Source: Alistipes sp. (GTDB lineage Bacteria > Bacteroidota > Bacteroidia > Bacteroidales > Rikenellaceae). Taken from it: a stretch of 6,151 bases of DNA. The stretch spans positions 1 through 6,151 of the forward strand of contig JAGBIR010000026.1 of the NCBI GenBank assembly GCA_017934845.1, given 5' to 3'. The notes under the pieces are model-generated. The model was given only the letters and a program-made list of their open reading frames with translations, was not told the origin of the DNA and ran no database searches. How positions within the stretch are numbered: position 1 is the first letter of the stretch; each line of letters begins with the position of its first letter. This document shows, one piece after another, positions 1-4,939 of this stretch. Position numbers and translations under genes: made by a program.

Positions 1-99
1 CACTACGCCTCTTACCAATGACGCCTGCCCAAAAGCTGCAGTAGCATCAAATGTAAAAATAGCTACTACTAAAGCAAATAGATAAAAAAGTCTTTTCAT
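1..99 (-). CDS. Partial secreted protein, tandem paralogue of the neighbouring gene (N-terminus only)
   Basis: Only the first 33 codons are inside the window; the gene continues past the left edge. It starts MKRLFYLFALVV and shows a lysine/arginine start, a hydrophobic core and an AFGQA region typical of a signal-peptidase I site, so the product is probably exported to the periplasm or cell surface. The last visible residues (LVRGVV) begin the carboxypeptidase-regulatory-like fold seen complete in the adjacent gene. The 33 residues are identical to those of the gene at 123-545 and the DNA differs at one base (position 7 versus 453). It lies 23 bp downstream of that gene's stop codon on the same strand, so the two probably share a transcript; no separate promoter is visible in the gap. 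The function of the missing part is unknown. Confidence 0.75.
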   Translation of the reverse strand, partial: MKRLFYLFALVVAIFTFDATAAFGQASLVRGVV

Positions 100-101
100 A
101 G
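1..101. repeat. Direct repeat, copy 1 (5' end of duplicated gene)
   Basis: Bases 1-101 match 447-547 with one mismatch (g7 versus a453), including all synonymous positions of 33 codons. Beyond the start codon the upstream segments (102-122 and 548-567) remain recognisably similar, sharing a TAAAATT-like core and GTTAGT with small indels. This is a head-to-tail duplication with a unit of about 446 bp. Copy 1 is cut by the window edge, so its true length is unknown. Confidence 0.95.
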
Positions 102-122
102 TACTAAATTTTAGAAGTTAGT

Positions 123-545
123 TTACTCAACATTCTCCCATCGTCTATGATAATTCATCAGCATATCATAGGGAGTTTCTCGTTGAATATAATTTTCAGT
201 CATCTGTGTAAGCCACACATTAACGATTGTTTGATAACTACCATCATAATAATATGGTTTAAAAATAGGCGCAGTGGATATATAATAACCGGGCATCATC
301 ACCTCTACGCTATAATATCGCGCATTCACTGCAACCTCAAATACCCCCAATTCATCTGTTTTGGTTAATCCAATGACCGAATCAGTAGTTCGATAATAAA
401 TTACTACTGTAGCACCCATCACGGGCTCGCCATCAACTGCATCCACCACTACACCTCTTACCAATGACGCCTGCCCAAAAGCTGCAGTAGCATCAAATGT
501 AAAAATAGCTACTACTAAAGCAAATAGATAAAAAAGTCTTTTCAT
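123..545 (-). CDS. Small secreted protein with carboxypeptidase-regulatory-like domain
   Basis: A 140-residue protein. Residues 1-24 look like a signal peptide (MKRLFYLF, hydrophobic stretch, then AAFGQA), so export is expected. Residues 29-73 match the carboxypeptidase regulatory-like beta-sandwich pattern common in Bacteroidota: VRGVVVDAVDGEPVMGATV followed by TDELGVFEV, i.e. a G.V.D..dGeP..GA.V strand pair and a TD..G.F turn. The rest is tyrosine-rich (YYYDGSYQ at 98-105) and ends with a polar tail, WENVE. This domain usually sits at the N-terminus of TonB-dependent transporters or surface proteins; here it stands alone and no barrel follows. The ATG at 543-545 was preferred to a GTG 48 bp upstream because it puts the signal peptide at the N-terminus. 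A Bacteroidota-type -7 box lies about 60 bp upstream. Its role is unknown; a surface-associated or binding role is inference. Confidence 0.8.
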   Translation of the reverse strand: MKRLFYLFALVVAIFTFDATAAFGQASLVRGVVVDAVDGEPVMGATVVIYYRTTDSVIGLTKTDELGVFEVAVNARYYSVEVMMPGYYISTAPIFKPYYYDGSYQTIVNVWLTQMTENYIQRETPYDMLMNYHRRWENVE

Positions 546-547
546 AG
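447..547. repeat. Direct repeat, copy 2 (5' end of duplicated gene)
   Basis: This is the partner of the repeat at 1-101, with 100 of 101 bases identical. It covers the signal peptide and the first beta-strand codons of the complete gene at 123-545. Confidence 0.95.
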
Positions 548-602
548 CATATAATTTTATGGTTAGTTTTTCACAAAAAGCGAATCCCCCCACCGCTTGT
601 CA

Positions 603-610
603 CAAAGTTA
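603..610 (-). promoter_or_regulatory. -7 box of promoter for the secreted-protein gene pair
   Basis: The minus strand reads TAACTTTG at 610-603, an exact match to the Bacteroidota -7 consensus TAnnTTTG. The expected -33 region (about 630-635) is T-rich but has no clean TTTG. It lies 58 bp upstream of the ATG at 545, giving a leader of about 50 nt. That leader includes a short possible stem, AAGCG at 578-582 with CGCTT at 594-598. Confidence 0.55.
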
Positions 611-659
611 CAAATTAAAAAGAGAAAAAAGAATAAAATCATAAAAAATCGTTGGAAGA

Positions 660-691
660 TTGGCGATTATCTCAAATAAATTGTAACTTTG
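660..691 (+). promoter_or_regulatory. glpD promoter (Bacteroidota type)
   Basis: TTGG at 660-663 (-33-like) is followed after 20 bp by TAACTTTG at 684-691, an exact match to the -7 consensus TAnnTTTG. Transcription would start near 697, leaving a leader of only about 12-15 nt before the glpD ATG at 711, with no clear Shine-Dalgarno sequence. The 11 bp at 681-691 are the perfect reverse complement of 603-613, the -7 region of the divergent gene. Confidence 0.7.
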
Positions 692-710
692 CTATCATTT
701 TACAACCAAG

Positions 711-2273
711 ATGAACAGAGAGGAGCAATTATCGCGCTTGAAAGATAGCGAAAAAGTGTGGGACGTAGTCGTCATTGGCGGCGGCGCAACAGGTCTGGGA
801 TGCGCTGTCGATGCCGCATCGCGCGGTTATAGTGTCGTATTGTTGGAGAGAGAGGATTTCGCAAAATGTACGTCGAGCCGCTCCACAAAGCTTGTTCACG
901 GCGGTGTGCGCTACCTCCAGAAGCTGGAAGTTGACCTCGTGAGAGAGGCTCTCCACGAGCGTGGCATTATGAAGCGCAACGCGCCCCATTTGGTTAAGGA
1001 TCAGTCGTTTGTAATCTCAAATTATAGTCATTGGGATAATCTGCTCTACTTCTGTGGATTGCTCTTTTATGACATCTTGTCGTTCGGCTTCGGCTATGGT
1101 CGTTCACGATTTATTTCGGCCGAGAAAGTTATGCGCTACATCCCAACATCGCAACGCGAGGGACTGAAGGGTGGCGTGGTGTATCACGACGGCCAGTTTG
1201 ACGACTCGCGAATGGCAATCAACCTCGCCCAAACAGCCATCGAGCAGGGTGCCGTAGCAGTGAATTACACTTCGGCAGAGAAGATTATGCACGACAACGC
1301 TGGCAAGATATGTGGAGTCGTTGCTCGCGATGTTTTGGGCGACACAACTTACAATTTGAAAGCACGATGCGTAATTAACGCCGCCGGAATCTTTGTTGAC
1401 GAGGTTATGCGGATGGACAATGCAACCCACACGCGCAGTATCGTGCCGAGCCAAGGTACCCACATCGTGCTGGATAAAAAATTCCTCCAGAGCGACTACG
1501 CCATAATGGTTCCCAAGACCTCCGACGGTCGCGTTCTGTTTGCTGTGCCGTGGCACGACAAGGTTGTAGTCGGCACAACCGACATCGAACGCGAGGAGAG
1601 CCAAAGCGAACCCAAACCCCTCGACGAAGAGATCGACTTTATACTCTCAACGGCAGGCCACTATATGAATCCGGCACCTACGCGCGCCGACATACTCTCG
1701 GTATTTGCAGGTCAGCGACCGCTGGCAGCACCCAAGAAGAGCGGCAAAAGCTCGAAGGAGGTGTCGCGCAGCCATAAGATTATCGTGTCGGAGAATAACC
1801 TCATAACCATCACGGGCGGCAAGTGGACATCCTATCGCCTTATGGCCGAAGACACCATCGACCGAGCTATAGCCAAAGGACTGATTGAGAGGCGCAAATG
1901 CCGTACGCGCAGTCTTAAGATTCACGGCTGGCGACCAGCACCCAACCTGCAGGACCATCTCTATGTTTATGGTAGCGACCAAGATGCCATTCGCGCACTT
2001 ATGGCCGAACAACCCGCTTTGGCCGAACCTTTGAGCGCGAAGTATGGCTATACGACAGCAGAGGTTGTGTGGGCCGTAAGGGAGGAGATGGCACAGACGG
2101 TCGAGGATGTGCTGGCACGTCGCGTGCGACTGCTCTTCATAGATGCCCGCGAGGCTCGTCAGGCAGCACGTCGCGTGGCCGAGATAATCGCCGCAGAGCG
2201 CGGGCACGACGCGGAGTGGATCGAGGCACAAGTGGCATCGTTCTGCGCCGTAGCCGATAATTATATTGTTTAG
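711..2273 (+). CDS. glpD: FAD-dependent (respiratory) glycerol-3-phosphate dehydrogenase
   Basis: A 520-residue flavoprotein that oxidises sn-glycerol-3-phosphate to dihydroxyacetone phosphate and passes electrons to the quinone pool at the cytoplasmic membrane. The Rossmann FAD site is DVVVIGGGATGLG (residues 18-30), with E46 at the end of the second strand as the likely ribose contact. TSSRSTKLVHGG (54-65) is the conserved block after it. GQRP (334-337) carries a conserved arginine likely near the substrate phosphate. GGKWTSYRLMA (369-379) matches the second family signature. Residues from about 395 form the helical C-terminal domain of this family. Length is close to the roughly 500 residues of Escherichia coli GlpD. 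It stands alone, with no glycerol kinase or facilitator gene beside it in the window, and has its own promoter and terminator. In an anaerobe the likely acceptor is menaquinone leading to fumarate reductase (inference). Confidence 0.95.
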   Translation: MNREEQLSRLKDSEKVWDVVVIGGGATGLGCAVDAASRGYSVVLLEREDFAKCTSSRSTKLVHGGVRYLQKLEVDLVREALHERGIMKRNAPHLVKDQSFVISNYSHWDNLLYFCGLLFYDILSFGFGYGRSRFISAEKVMRYIPTSQREGLKGGVVYHDGQFDDSRMAINLAQTAIEQGAVAVNYTSAEKIMHDNAGKICGVVARDVLGDTTYNLKARCVINAAGIFVDEVMRMDNATHTRSIVPSQGTHIVLDKKFLQSDYAIMVPKTSDGRVLFAVPWHDKVVVGTTDIEREESQSEPKPLDEEIDFILSTAGHYMNPAPTRADILSVFAGQRPLAAPKKSGKSSKEVSRSHKIIVSENNLITITGGKWTSYRLMAEDTIDRAIAKGLIERRKCRTRSLKIHGWRPAPNLQDHLYVYGSDQDAIRALMAEQPALAEPLSAKYGYTTAEVVWAVREEMAQTVEDVLARRVRLLFIDAREARQAARRVAEIIAAERGHDAEWIEAQVASFCAVADNYIV

Positions 2274-2316
2274 GAATCTGATTTTCGGGGCATTATTACC
2301 CTGTTTTTCTGAATAT

Positions 2317-2346
2317 ACTCCCACTTTGCCGGTGGGAGTTTTTTTT
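2317..2346 (+). terminator. Rho-independent terminator of glpD
   Basis: ACTCCCAC (2317-2324) and GTGGGAGT (2332-2339) form a perfect 8-bp stem with a 7-nt loop, followed by a run of eight T (2339-2346). It lies 44 bp after the glpD stop codon. Confidence 0.92.
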
Positions 2347-2352
2347 GTTATA

Positions 2353-2383
2353 ATGGGGCTCGAACGGCTTTAGCCGTCGCGAG
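2353..2383. repeat. Hairpin repeat, copy A
   Basis: These 31 bp match 2600-2630 with one mismatch (g2367 versus a2614). The unit can fold: CTCG (2359-2362) with CGAG (2380-2383), and ACGGCT (2364-2369) with AGCCGT (2372-2377). Its first 13 bp (atggggctcgaac) are also identical to the 3' T-arm region of tRNA-His at 2823-2835. Confidence 0.8.
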
Positions 2384-2411
2384 TGATAAATACTCTCTGC
2401 TGCCATACCCC

Positions 2412-2445
2412 CTCCCCTTCGGGACTCCCCCTATCTTAAGGGGAG
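2412..2445. repeat. CTCCCCTT/AAGGGGAG hairpin element
   Basis: CTCCCCTT (2412-2419) and AAGGGGAG (2438-2445) are perfect 8-bp inverted arms around an 18-nt loop, followed by AATTTTT on the plus strand, so it might act as a weak terminator. The C-rich/G-rich make-up resembles dispersed intergenic repeats of Bacteroidota that translate as PLKGG-like peptides (from memory, not checked). With copy A of the hairpin repeat it may form one composite unit of about 93 bp. Confidence 0.5.
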
Positions 2446-2549
2446 AATTTTTCTTCAACACCAAATTCCACACGCAAAATATTATTACTGCTATTTCCGC
2501 TATATTATTATAGTTGGGGATGGCGGCTTGCACACATACGCATAGACAC

Positions 2550-2580
2550 AAAAAAAACGCTTGGGATTTCCAAGCGTTTT
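2550..2580 (-). terminator. Minus-strand terminator downstream of the tRNA remnant
   Basis: AAAACGCTTGG (2554-2564) and CCAAGCGTTTT (2570-2580) form a perfect 11-bp stem with a 5-nt loop. On the minus strand it runs into eight T (complement of a2550-2557). It sits 10 bp downstream (minus strand) of the tRNA 3'-end remnant, where a tRNA gene's terminator would be. The plus-strand side has only TTTT, so strong bidirectional action is less likely. Confidence 0.8.
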
Positions 2581-2590
2581 CTGCATTTAA

Positions 2591-2612
2591 GGGTGGAAGA
2601 TGGGGCTCGAAC
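2591..2612 (-). pseudogene. tRNA-His 3'-end remnant (or attachment-site-like duplicate)
   Basis: The 22 bp are identical to 2814-2835, i.e. the tRNA-His T-loop, the 3' arm of the T stem, the acceptor 3' strand, the discriminator base and the first C of CCA. No D arm or anticodon arm follows; the sequence passes instead into the hairpin repeat. A terminator lies just downstream. The spacer to that terminator (ctgcatttaa) loosely resembles the one beside the intact tRNA (ctgtaaattt). It could be a decayed tRNA duplicate or the displaced 3' end left by an element that integrated into the tRNA gene. Confidence 0.6.
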
Positions 2613-2630
2613 GACTTTAGCCGTCGCGAG
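2600..2630. repeat. Hairpin repeat, copy B
   Basis: Partner of copy A at 2353-2383, with 30 of 31 bases identical. The single difference turns one stem pair into a G-U wobble when read as minus-strand RNA (ACGGCT with AGTCGT), so the hairpin is kept on that strand. It directly continues the tRNA 3'-end remnant. Confidence 0.8.
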
Positions 2631-2666
2631 GATTCCTTTGAAAATCTAATATAACTTTATCCTCGC
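2626..2666. repeat. 8-bp inverted repeat GCGAGGAT/ATCCTCGC
   Basis: GCGAGGAT (2626-2633) and ATCCTCGC (2659-2666) are perfect inverted arms around a 25-nt AT-rich loop. The left arm overlaps the end of hairpin copy B. No function is evident. Confidence 0.5.
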
Positions 2667-2709
2667 AACCCTCCACTTAATATATCCACTTACAACCTTT
2701 TTGCAGATG

Positions 2710-2728
2710 TCGCCGATGGCGATTTTTT
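2710..2728 (+). terminator. Weak plus-strand terminator-like hairpin
   Basis: TCGCC (2710-2714) and GGCGA (2718-2722) with a 3-nt loop are followed by six T (2723-2728). The stem is short, and no plus-strand gene lies between it and the strong glpD terminator, so it may be a relic or chance. Confidence 0.4.
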
Positions 2729-2779
2729 GTTTGTATTAAGCGTGGAAGTTTACTTACAAAGATAAATACAAACAAAAAA
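2723..2779. repeat. 15-bp inverted repeat between two terminators
   Basis: TTTTTTGTTTGTATT (2723-2737) is the perfect reverse complement of 2765-2779, with 27 bp between the arms. The left arm is the T tract of the weak plus-strand hairpin and the right arm contains the T tract (minus strand) of the tRNA-His terminator, so part of the symmetry may be low-complexity sequence. Confidence 0.6.
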
Positions 2780-2800
2780 ATGCGAGGTAAAACCTCGCAT
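2774..2800 (-). terminator. Rho-independent terminator of tRNA-His
   Basis: ATGCGAGGT (2780-2788) and ACCTCGCAT (2792-2800) form a 9-bp stem with a 3-nt loop; on the minus strand it is followed by seven T (complement of a2774-2780). It begins 11 bp after the encoded CCA end of the tRNA. Confidence 0.9.
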
Positions 2801-2811
2801 CTGTAAATTTC

Positions 2812-2889
2812 TGGGGTGGAAGATGGGGCTCGAACCCACGACCTTAGGAACCACAATCCTCTACTCTAACCAACTGAGCTACATCCACC
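2812..2889 (-). tRNA. tRNA-His (anticodon GTG), CCA encoded
   Basis: The minus strand folds as a tRNA: acceptor GTGGATG with CTTCCAC, D arm GCTC...GAGT, anticodon loop TTGTGGT with anticodon GTG, and T arm GTGGG-TTCGAGC-CCCAT. It has the hallmark of histidine tRNAs, an extra 5' G (position 2889, G-1) facing discriminator C73 (2815), which is an identity element for histidyl-tRNA synthetase. The 3' CCA is encoded at 2814-2812. Two imperfect pairs are visible: T6-T67 in the acceptor and G27-A43 at the top of the anticodon stem. It has its own promoter and terminator and lies downstream of the heparinase-like gene on the same strand. Confidence 0.96.
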
Positions 2890-2894
2890 ATAAT

Positions 2895-2912
2895 GATTTA
2901 GTCCCCTAAATC
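2895..2912. other. Hairpin in the tRNA-His 5' leader
   Basis: GATTTAG (2895-2901) and CTAAATC (2906-2912) are perfect 7-bp arms with a 4-nt loop (TCCC on the plus strand). It lies between the predicted transcription start and the mature tRNA 5' end, so it would be in the leader removed by RNase P. Confidence 0.5.
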
Positions 2913-2918
2913 GGAGTG

Positions 2919-2950
2919 CAAATATATGGAGTTAAATTCTCTTTTGCAAA
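2919..2950 (-). promoter_or_regulatory. tRNA-His promoter
   Basis: On the minus strand TTTG (2950-2947), a 20-bp spacer and TATATTTG (2926-2919) match the Bacteroidota -33/-7 consensus exactly. The start point would be about 2910, some 20 nt before the tRNA. Confidence 0.8.
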
Positions 2951-3005
2951 TAAAATCGCAAAAAACTGATTAAATTAGCAAATATTATCCAAAAAACTGC
3001 CAATT

Positions 3006-4829
3006 TTAGCGTTTCGATGCACCATTCATAAACTTAAATTTGTCGCGCAGGCGGCCGATCATCTTGTTGCGAGAAGGCGAAAACTCGACCACAATATCGA
3101 CCTCCTGACCAGCCTTTGCCTCAACGACAAAACCCACACGCTGCAAGCCTTCATCCACCGCCTCACCCGGCAGGTAGTTATGCACAGGCCATATCTTCAC
3201 TTGCGAGCGGCCCTTGCTGATAAGTCGCAAATAGAGCTCTTGACCATTTTGCGAAAGTTTAATCATCGAAGGACCAACAACCTCGGGCGTAGCATAAGTG
3301 GCTATCTTCCATTCGATTGTAGCGGCTCTATCGCCCACGATGATATGATCCGAAACCTTCAAACAATCCTTTTTATCGAGTTCGACAGTACGCACCACCG
3401 AACGTGTATCTGCAGAAAATAATTCGCTCATATCGACCAACGCACCCTTGCGCGCAGCAGAGGTAAAGCTCTCGGTAATCTTTGCGATACCCGACTCATT
3501 GTGGCGATGACCATTTATTTTAAGAGTGTTATGGGCATCGACACCACAGCGGAACAGTTCCCAGCGCGACTTACCATCGGCAAGCACCTTTGCAACCATA
3601 GCCTCCTCGGCAGCACCCGCATCTACGGCCCAGCGAACACCGCCCCACTCATAGATAAACGATCCGCCATCCATATGGCCATCCACCGCGCGACCTCCCT
3701 TGACTGCCAGATAGTTATCCGCTTCGCTACTCCAGCCGCTGCGATAGAGATACATAGGCGATTGACCTTTTACGGTCAACGAGTTGGCACGTTTAGCTCG
3801 CTTCGCAAAATCGACCGCCGAGCCAAATATAACCTGAAGCGGCATATACTCACCCTCGGGCAGCTCTCCCGCCTTTATAACTCGCTCATCAACAGCAACT
3901 AACGACGCATCGGCATTACGCGCTGCAAACCAATATTTCACAGGCTCGGCAACGGCTATATCCGGCATTGAGCCATAGTTAAAACTCTTACCCGATGGCG
4001 CGACCAAGAAGTCGAGATGTTCGGCTCCACGCATAAACTCCTGTGGGATATTTACGCCACACCCCTCGTCCAAAGCCGACTGAAGTGTAGCCACCAACAT
4101 CACATCCTGAGTAATCTGGTCGGCCAGCTCACCCACGCCCATAAATGGCGCAGAATCAGATGAATATGCCGCCAACACCTTGTCATTGCAATGCGTCACA
4201 ACGCGCTCGACAATGCCCTTACAGAATTCGGGCGAACGCTCCAAAGTTGCCAACGCACCATAGGTCAGTGCCAAGAAATCCTCGTCGCTCAACTCCTCAT
4301 TCAGCTTGGCTGCCATCGCGCGCAAACCCTTCTCATAGATGGCCGTTCCAATGATACTGCGCGAGTGAACAGGCAACGAATGGTAGAGCCAGTCGTAACC
4401 CAACGACAACGCCCACGTCAGGGCTGCGACATCCTCCGAGCGCGGACTGTTCCAGCTCTCGAACGTAGCCACAGCAAGCATTTCACGCTCGGCACGGCGG
4501 GCGTAATCCATATTCTCGGTCATCACAAAGGCATACGAAAGATAGAAAATGCGTCGTGAGAGTTCATCAGCCGCCACAGCCGATCCATCAAACTCATCCT
4601 GCTTGAGCGGACTGGTCATAAGCATTGCATCGGCCGACTCGACGACTGCCTGATGTACACTACGCGCACTCTCCGACATCGAGGCATAGACCTTCATAGC
4701 CGTTACATCGCCTTTACGAAGTAAGATACGCGGATGGGAAGCAAGATTGTCGAACGACAAACTCTGCGCAAAAAGGTGCGATGCACCACACAAAAACGCC
4801 AATATTATTGCAACAAATAGTTTTTTCAT
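3006..4829 (-). CDS. Secreted heparinase II/III-like protein (polysaccharide lyase superfamily), possibly catalytically degenerate
   Basis: A 607-residue protein. Residues 1-21 are a signal peptide (MKKLFVAIIL...HLFA|Q); AFLC is not a good lipobox, so a periplasmic protein is expected. HPRILLRKGD (32-41) and the helical stretch with LSLGYDWLYHSLP (141-153) match the alpha/alpha toroid of heparinase II-like proteins. APSGKSFNYG (277-286), LYRSGW (361-366), GHMDGGSFIYEWGGVRWAVDAG (near 384-405) and DAHNTLKING (431-440) match the C-terminal beta-sandwich. Members usually cleave uronic-acid polysaccharides such as glycosaminoglycans or alginate by beta-elimination. The toroid motifs I would expect from Bacteroides relatives (NNWNQVC-like and YPEGPMYW-like) are replaced near 177-195 and 221-245, so activity is uncertain. 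No SusC/SusD or sulfatase genes are near. The ATG at 4829 was preferred to a TTG 12 bp upstream because it begins the signal peptide. No convincing promoter or hairpin terminator was seen. Confidence 0.85.
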   Translation of the reverse strand: MKKLFVAIILAFLCGASHLFAQSLSFDNLASHPRILLRKGDVTAMKVYASMSESARSVHQAVVESADAMLMTSPLKQDEFDGSAVAADELSRRIFYLSYAFVMTENMDYARRAEREMLAVATFESWNSPRSEDVAALTWALSLGYDWLYHSLPVHSRSIIGTAIYEKGLRAMAAKLNEELSDEDFLALTYGALATLERSPEFCKGIVERVVTHCNDKVLAAYSSDSAPFMGVGELADQITQDVMLVATLQSALDEGCGVNIPQEFMRGAEHLDFLVAPSGKSFNYGSMPDIAVAEPVKYWFAARNADASLVAVDERVIKAGELPEGEYMPLQVIFGSAVDFAKRAKRANSLTVKGQSPMYLYRSGWSSEADNYLAVKGGRAVDGHMDGGSFIYEWGGVRWAVDAGAAEEAMVAKVLADGKSRWELFRCGVDAHNTLKINGHRHNESGIAKITESFTSAARKGALVDMSELFSADTRSVVRTVELDKKDCLKVSDHIIVGDRAATIEWKIATYATPEVVGPSMIKLSQNGQELYLRLISKGRSQVKIWPVHNYLPGEAVDEGLQRVGFVVEAKAGQEVDIVVEFSPSRNKMIGRLRDKFKFMNGASKR

Positions 4830-4841
4830 AATAAAATTCAA

Positions 4842-4871
4842 ATTGAGAGGCTAAAATTAGAAATAATTTTG
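4842..4871 (+). promoter_or_regulatory. Candidate distal groESL promoter (Bacteroidota type)
   Basis: ATTG (4842-4845), an 18-bp spacer and TAATTTTG (4864-4871) fit the housekeeping -33/-7 pattern, with an exact -7 and an imperfect -33. It would give a groES leader of about 200 nt covering all the palindromes listed below. Confidence 0.35.
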
Positions 4872-4916
4872 CAAACTTCGCACCTGAAATGACAGATTAG
4901 TGTATAGAAGGCAGAT

Positions 4917-4928
4917 TTTCGATCGAAA
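4917..4928. promoter_or_regulatory. 12-bp palindrome TTTCGATCGAAA
   Basis: A perfect palindrome in the groES/heparinase divergent spacer and a possible dimeric-regulator site. It is short enough that chance is possible. Confidence 0.35.
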
Positions 4929-4939
4929 TGCTGACAAAA

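Larger units (their letters stand above)
2347..2811. other. Gene-free, structure-rich spacer between glpD and tRNA-His
   Basis: About 465 bp with no credible protein gene. In order it holds: a hairpin repeat with a tRNA T-arm-like end (2353-2383), a CTCCCCTT/AAGGGGAG hairpin (2412-2445), an AT-rich stretch (2446-2545) in which I see nothing, a minus-strand terminator (2550-2580), a tRNA 3'-end remnant joined to the second hairpin copy (2591-2630), an 8-bp inverted repeat (2626-2666), a weak plus-strand terminator (2710-2728), a 15-bp inverted repeat (2723-2779), and the tRNA-His terminator (2774-2800). The make-up suggests repeated insertion or decay next to the tRNA. Confidence 0.7.

Noticed and set aside
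546..593. GTG start at 593 extending the secreted protein by 16 residues
   Set aside because: It would place a polar stretch before the signal peptide and overlap the leader; the ATG at 545 matches the start of the tandem paralogue.
1647..2324. Long minus-strand open frame (225 codons) antisense to glpD
   Set aside because: It overlaps the well-supported glpD frame and runs through its terminator; the translation shows no recognisable domain and is typical shadow coding.
2348..2551. Minus-strand open frame of 67 codons in the glpD-tRNA spacer
   Set aside because: It is made of the hairpin repeats, with a low-complexity start (MCLCVCVQ). It has no ribosome binding site or promoter, and overlaps structures that explain the sequence better.
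2960..3000. Two copies of CAAAAAACTG (2960-2969 and 2991-3000) as a possible terminator or operator after the heparinase-like gene
   Set aside because: They are direct, not inverted, repeats in AT-rich sequence, so no hairpin forms; chance is likely.
4830..4841. TTG start at 4841 for the heparinase-like protein
   Set aside because: The ATG at 4829 gives a standard MKKLF signal-peptide start; the TTG adds only four residues.
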